Assembly: GCA_902489295.1 (NCBI GenBank)
Contig: CABTZM010000081.1
Coordinates: forward strand, 1 to 8,842
Direction of reading: 5' to 3'
Origin: an uncultured Collinsella sp.
GTDB lineage: Bacteria > Actinomycetota > Coriobacteriia > Coriobacteriales > Coriobacteriaceae
DNA length: 8,842 nucleotides
Below, one piece after another: positions 6,289 through 8,842 of this stretch. The translations under genes were made by a program, and so were the position numbers. Position 1 is the stretch's first letter. Every line of letters starts with the position of its first letter. Under the pieces are notes generated by a model that did no database searches, was not told where the DNA came from, and was given only the letters and a program-made list of their open reading frames with translations.

Positions 6289-7437
6289 CTACTCGTCGTC
6301 ATCATCGAGCATGGCGGAACCATCGATGGCGTAAAGCTCGTCAAACTCCTCAGGCGCAGGCTGATCGGTCAGCTCGACCTCGGATGGAGCATCGTCGTCA
6401 AACTCAAGCCCGCAGGCAAGGCGGACCTTATGCTCAATCTCGTCGGCGCAATCAGGGTGTTCGCGCAGGAACGCCTTGGCGGCCTCGCGACCGTTGCCGA
6501 GCTTGTCCTCGCCATAGGCAAACCAGGAGCCCATCTTCTTGCAGATGCCGCACTCGACAGCCATGTCCAGAATCGAGCCCTCCTTAGAGATGCCCGTACC
6601 GTACATGATGTCGAACTCAGCAGAACGGAACGGAGCTGCCACCTTGTTCTTAACGACCTTGGCGCGCACGCGGTTACCGATAACCTCATCCTTAAGCTTA
6701 ATGCTGTCGATGCGGCGAATGTCGATACGCACCGAAGAGAAGAACTTAAGGGCGCGGCCGCCCGTCGTGGTCTCGGGGTTGCCGAACATGACGCCGATCT
6801 TCTCTCGCAGCTGGTTAATGAAGATGCATGTCGTGTTGGACTTGGACAGCGAGCCGGCGAGCTTGCGGAGCGCCTGACTCATCAGGCGAGCTTGCAAACC
6901 GACCGTGGTATCGCCGATCTCTCCCTCGATCTCGGCACGCGGGGTCAGCGCGGCGACGGAGTCGACGACGATGGCATCGATGGCGCCGGAACGCACGAGC
7001 ATGTCAACAATCTCGAGCGCCTGCTCACCCGTATCAGGCTGGGAAATCAGTACCTCGTCGATATCCACGCCAATGCGCGCGGCATACGTGGGATCGAGCG
7101 CGTGCTCGGCATCGATAAATGCCACCACGCCACCCATTGCCTGGGCCTCGGCCAGGATCTCAAGCGAAAGCGTCGTCTTACCGGAGGACTCAGGACCGTA
7201 AATCTCGACGATGCGGCCGCGCGGCACACCGCCGATACCCAGAGCGGCATCGAGTGCCAGAGCGCCCGTAGGGATGGCCTCGACCTCGAGCTCGGGGCCA
7301 CCGTCGCCGTACCTCATGATGGAACCCTGGCCGAATTTCTTCTCGATCTCGGCCTTGGTGGTGGCGATCATCTCATCGCGCTCTTTACCCGTCGTGCGAG
7401 CATGAACGGTACGTACGGGACCTGAATTCTTGGCCAT
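6289..7437 (-). CDS. recA: recombinase RecA
   Basis: RecA polymerises on single-stranded DNA, carries out ATP-dependent strand exchange and triggers LexA self-cleavage. The 382-residue product has Walker A GPESSGKT (81-88) and the catalytic Glu111 in FIDAEHALDP. Walker B is IVVDSVAAL (156-164) and the switch Gln209 is in FINQLREKIGVMFG. The DNA-binding loop L2 (NPETTTGGRALKFF) is at 220-233. The C-terminal tail is strongly acidic and ends LDDDDE. About 15 extra N-terminal residues precede the region corresponding to the E. coli start. The ATG at 7437 has an AGGAGG 7 nt upstream. A 7-codon-longer frame to 7458 would run through that Shine-Dalgarno and is rejected. Transcription comes from a promoter with a LexA box in its spacer, and recX follows 11 nt downstream. 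No inactivating change is seen. Confidence 0.98.
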   Translation of the reverse strand: MAKNSGPVRTVHARTTGKERDEMIATTKAEIEKKFGQGSIMRYGDGGPELEVEAIPTGALALDAALGIGGVPRGRIVEIYGPESSGKTTLSLEILAEAQAMGGVVAFIDAEHALDPTYAARIGVDIDEVLISQPDTGEQALEIVDMLVRSGAIDAIVVDSVAALTPRAEIEGEIGDTTVGLQARLMSQALRKLAGSLSKSNTTCIFINQLREKIGVMFGNPETTTGGRALKFFSSVRIDIRRIDSIKLKDEVIGNRVRAKVVKNKVAAPFRSAEFDIMYGTGISKEGSILDMAVECGICKKMGSWFAYGEDKLGNGREAAKAFLREHPDCADEIEHKVRLACGLEFDDDAPSEVELTDQPAPEEFDELYAIDGSAMLDDDDE

Positions 7438-7444
7438 GAAAAGC

Positions 7445-7450
7445 CCTCCT
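7445..7450 (-). promoter_or_regulatory. recA ribosome binding site
   Basis: Perfect AGGAGG on the minus strand, 7 nt before the ATG at 7437. It fixes the recA start. Confidence 0.9.
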
Positions 7451-7467
7451 CTTAACAACCTGCATCG

Positions 7468-7496
7468 ATAATAAACGAACGGCTGTTCGTGGTCAA
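7468..7496 (-). promoter_or_regulatory. recA promoter (sigma-70 type)
   Basis: -35 box TTGACC (7496-7491, 5 of 6), a 17-bp spacer and -10 box TATTAT (7473-7468, 5 of 6). The start point is predicted near 7461, giving a leader of about 24 nt. The spacer is filled by the LexA box. Confidence 0.8.
7476..7489 (-). promoter_or_regulatory. LexA (SOS) box of recA
   Basis: CGAAC-GGCT-GTTCG on the plus strand, with arms extending to a perfect 6-bp palindrome (ACGAAC...GTTCGT, 7475-7490). It matches the Gram-positive SOS consensus CGAAC-N4-GTTCG and lies wholly between the -35 and -10 boxes, so bound LexA would block RNA polymerase. Confidence 0.85.
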
Positions 7497-7527
7497 CCGT
7501 TCAGATAAATCATATGCAGGCAGTCTT

Positions 7528-7588
7528 TCCAAAACCCAACCAAACGCCGACCAAATACTGACCAAATGCTTGACCACATAGGGCCAAA
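7528..7588. repeat. helically phased CCAAA array upstream of recA
   Basis: On the plus strand six NCCAAA-like words begin at 7528 (TCCAAA), 7539, 7550, 7561 (ACCAAA three times), 7573 (ACCACA, degenerate) and 7583 (GCCAAA). The spacings are 11, 11, 11, 12 and 10 bp. In the recA sense they read TTTGGT or TTTGGC. The nearest lies 31 bp upstream of the -35 box. Phased A-tracts suggest curved DNA or sites for a protein bound on one face. The rest of the cinA-recA gap (7589-7663) shows no further element I can support. Confidence 0.6.
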
Positions 7589-7663
7589 TATAAGCAAGGA
7601 AGGCGAAAATAAACCTATGACCAGCAAAAACGCTGAATTTGTCAGAGGTCCCTATCTCCACAA

Positions 7664-7687
7664 TTAAGGGGCCTTAAGGCCCCTTAA
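7664..7687 (-). terminator. palindromic terminator-like hairpin after pgsA-cinA
   Basis: A perfect 24-nt palindrome with arms TTAAGGGGCC and GGCCCCTTAA around TTAA, starting 7 nt after the cinA stop codon. The stem has a GC-rich core, and the A/T-rich arms give a short U-rich 3' side (TTAATTG). The T-run is weak, so termination may be partial. It separates pgsA-cinA from the SOS-controlled recA unit. Confidence 0.6.
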
Positions 7688-7694
7688 AACACGT

Positions 7695-8225
7695 CTATTC
7701 CATAGAGTTGAGCACAAGGGCAATGCGTCCCAATGCCTCCGCGACCGCATGGGCACGAACACACGAACGGTCGCCCTCATAGTGGCAGCGCACAGAGTCC
7801 ACGACCGGCACTTCCCCATCAGCCGCGCGATACGCCCAGCCAATATAGAAAGTGCCAGCCGGATCGTCCTCAGTGCCGCCGCCGGGGCCGGCATAACCCG
7901 TTGCGCTCACTGCGATATCGCTCTGGTACAGCTCCAGCGAACCCGCCGCCATCTCGCGCGCGGTCTGATGCGACACCGCGGTATAGCGGTCGAGCGTCTC
8001 CTGATCAACACCCAAAACGCGATGCTTGATCTCATCGCAGTAGGTCACCGCACCGCCACGCAGCACCGCCGAGGCGCCCGGGATATCGGCAATCGTCGAG
8101 GCGATCATACCCGCTGTCAGCGACTCAGCCGTCGAAACCGTCACGCCCCGAGCGCTCGCGCGCTCGACAATATGACGCGCCAGCTCCTCGTTATGTGCGG
8201 AAATCTGATCAAAAGAGTCCGTCAT
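7695..8225 (-). CDS. pncC: CinA C-terminal domain protein (nicotinamide-nucleotide amidase, PncC type)
   Basis: Proteins of this family deamidate nicotinamide mononucleotide to nicotinate mononucleotide, returning NMN from DNA ligase and other reactions to NAD synthesis. The 176-residue product is the CinA C-terminal domain alone. The N-terminal MoCF-like/pyrophosphatase domain of full-length CinA (about 410 residues) is absent, and pgsA lies directly upstream, so this is a natural stand-alone form. Family motifs are TAESLTAGMIAS (32-43, with the likely nucleophile Ser35), GGAVTYCDEIKHRVLGV (57-73) and SATGYAGPGGGTEDDPAGT (107-125). The start could be the ATG at 8225 or the GTG at 8231 (two residues more). 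Neither has a strong Shine-Dalgarno, and the gene begins within about 12 nt of the pgsA stop, so coupling is likely. It is often labelled cinA because of its place beside recA. Confidence 0.92.
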   Translation of the reverse strand: MTDSFDQISAHNEELARHIVERASARGVTVSTAESLTAGMIASTIADIPGASAVLRGGAVTYCDEIKHRVLGVDQETLDRYTAVSHQTAREMAAGSLELYQSDIAVSATGYAGPGGGTEDDPAGTFYIGWAYRAADGEVPVVDSVRCHYEGDRSCVRAHAVAEALGRIALVLNSME

Positions 8226-8237
8226 ACCCACCAGGAC

Positions 8238-8842
8238 CTAGACCGAAAAGACGATCTTGCGGCAGTTCCAGAAGTATTGGGCGCCCGAGATAACGGTCAG
8301 GACAACGGCAACGGCATACAGGAAGCGCGACACCGAGTAGATGCCGAGCGTCAGCGCCAGCGGGCCAAGGTGCAAGCCGGCCATCGCAAAGACGCACAGG
8401 TAACCGCAGATGGAGACCATCGTGGTCGCCGTCTTGTACTTGCCAAGCTTATCGGCGGCAACGACCACGCCGGCGGCACTCGCAACCATGCGCAGGGCGC
8501 TTACCAACAGCTCGCGGAACAAGATGATGAACACGGACCAAACCGTCACGGTGCCAAAGTCCAAGAACAGCAGCAAGGCCGAGAACACGAGCAGCTTGTC
8601 GGCGATGGGGTCCAAGAACTTACCGAAATCGGTAATCTCGTTGCGCGAGCGCGCCAGGTAGCCGTCGACCTTATCGGTGCACGACAGGATCACATACAGA
8701 ATGAAGGCAGCGGCGGCGAGCGGGCCGTCGAAGGTGCTCCAATCTGTACCGGCAACACTCGTGTGAGAAAGCGCCGACACGATCATGAACACCGGGATAA
8801 AGACGATGCGAACGCACGTCACGATGTTGGCGGGCGTCCAAA
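8238..8842 (-). CDS. pgsA: CDP-diacylglycerol-glycerol-3-phosphate 3-phosphatidyltransferase (5' end cut by window edge)
   Basis: PgsA makes phosphatidylglycerophosphate from CDP-diacylglycerol and glycerol-3-phosphate at the membrane, the committed step to phosphatidylglycerol and cardiolipin. The frame is open to the window edge. The GTG at 8822 is not the start, because upstream codons continue the family N-terminus (WTPANIVTCVRIVFIPVF). The CDP-alcohol phosphotransferase signature D-x2-D-G-x2-A-R-x8-G-x3-D-x3-D is complete, running from DKVDGYLARSR to FGKFLDPIAD, so all the metal-binding Asp residues are present. Several hydrophobic segments before and after it match the usual multi-pass membrane topology. 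A few tens of N-terminal residues at most should be missing. It is followed by the amidase gene within about 12 nt, and the pgsA-cinA-recA order matches B. subtilis. Confidence 0.94.
   Translation of the reverse strand, partial: WTPANIVTCVRIVFIPVFMIVSALSHTSVAGTDWSTFDGPLAAAAFILYVILSCTDKVDGYLARSRNEITDFGKFLDPIADKLLVFSALLLFLDFGTVTVWSVFIILFRELLVSALRMVASAAGVVVAADKLGKYKTATTMVSICGYLCVFAMAGLHLGPLALTLGIYSVSRFLYAVAVVLTVISGAQYFWNCRKIVFSV

Noticed and set aside
6430..7425. Plus-strand open frame of about 330 codons across recA
   Set aside because: It is the complement shadow of RecA, with no recognisable domain and a start inside recA.
7438..7458. 7-codon N-terminal extension of RecA
   Set aside because: It would encode the perfect AGGAGG Shine-Dalgarno as protein. 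The ATG at 7437 is ideally spaced from it.
7452..7661. Possible 69-residue minus-strand peptide in the cinA-recA gap
   Set aside because: It begins at a GTG without a Shine-Dalgarno and runs through the recA promoter, the LexA box and the phased array. Its apparent repeat (SIWSAFGW and similar) is explained by the 11-bp DNA repeat.
7617..7663. Small hairpin CAGC-GTTTTT-GCTG and possible small RNA in the cinA-recA gap
   Set aside because: A 4-bp stem is too weak, and no promoter-terminator pair defines a transcript.
1..8842. tRNA genes, CRISPR arrays, insertion sequences, defence islands
   Set aside because: I read the gaps between genes for cloverleaf-like sequence, direct-repeat arrays and transposase motifs and found none. 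The window is conserved housekeeping backbone with uniform coding direction.

Overview
The window is one gene-dense stretch of chromosomal backbone in which every gene lies on the minus strand. In the direction of transcription (high to low coordinates) the order is pgsA (5' end outside the window) - cinA C-terminal-type amidase (pncC) - recA - recX - rny - GHKL-type ATPase - spoVS - miaB - miaA (3' end outside the window). No tRNA, rRNA, insertion sequence, CRISPR array or prophage gene is visible. The order pgsA-cinA-recA-rny-(ymdB)-spoVS-...-miaB is the Firmicutes one known from Bacillus subtilis, but base composition is GC-rich, recX sits behind recA, and the recA operator is of the Gram-positive CGAAC-N4-GTTCG class. 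I infer a Coriobacteriia-type actinobacterium (Collinsella/Olsenella-like) as most likely. That is inference from gene content and style, not from a marker gene.

Region by region: (1) 8842-7664: pgsA (phosphatidylglycerophosphate synthase) and a stand-alone CinA C-terminal domain protein (NMN amidase), nearly abutting, closed by a perfectly palindromic hairpin. (2) 7588-5529: the SOS unit. It has a recA promoter with a near-consensus LexA box exactly inside the -35/-10 spacer, an upstream array of CCAAA words phased at 11 bp, then recA and recX 11 nt apart. (3) 5522-2690: a strong-looking promoter flanked by an inverted repeat, a leader of about 160 nt with two hairpins, rny (RNase Y), and an ATPase of unknown role that starts 1 nt after the rny stop, in the slot that ymdB occupies in B. 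subtilis. (4) 2682-1: a small hairpin and a candidate promoter sharing sequence words with the rny promoter, then spoVS, miaB and miaA, with miaB and miaA overlapping as TAATG.

Functionally the window joins membrane lipid synthesis, NAD salvage, recombination/SOS, mRNA turnover and the two successive steps of tRNA A37 modification (i6A by MiaA, then ms2i6A by MiaB). The parts least explained by known annotation are the GHKL ATPase coupled to RNase Y, the shared promoter module of rny and spoVS, the inverted repeat over the rny promoter, and the helically phased array upstream of recA. Translation starts were set from Shine-Dalgarno spacing and family alignment, so miaB, spoVS, rny and recA are shorter than their longest open frames.
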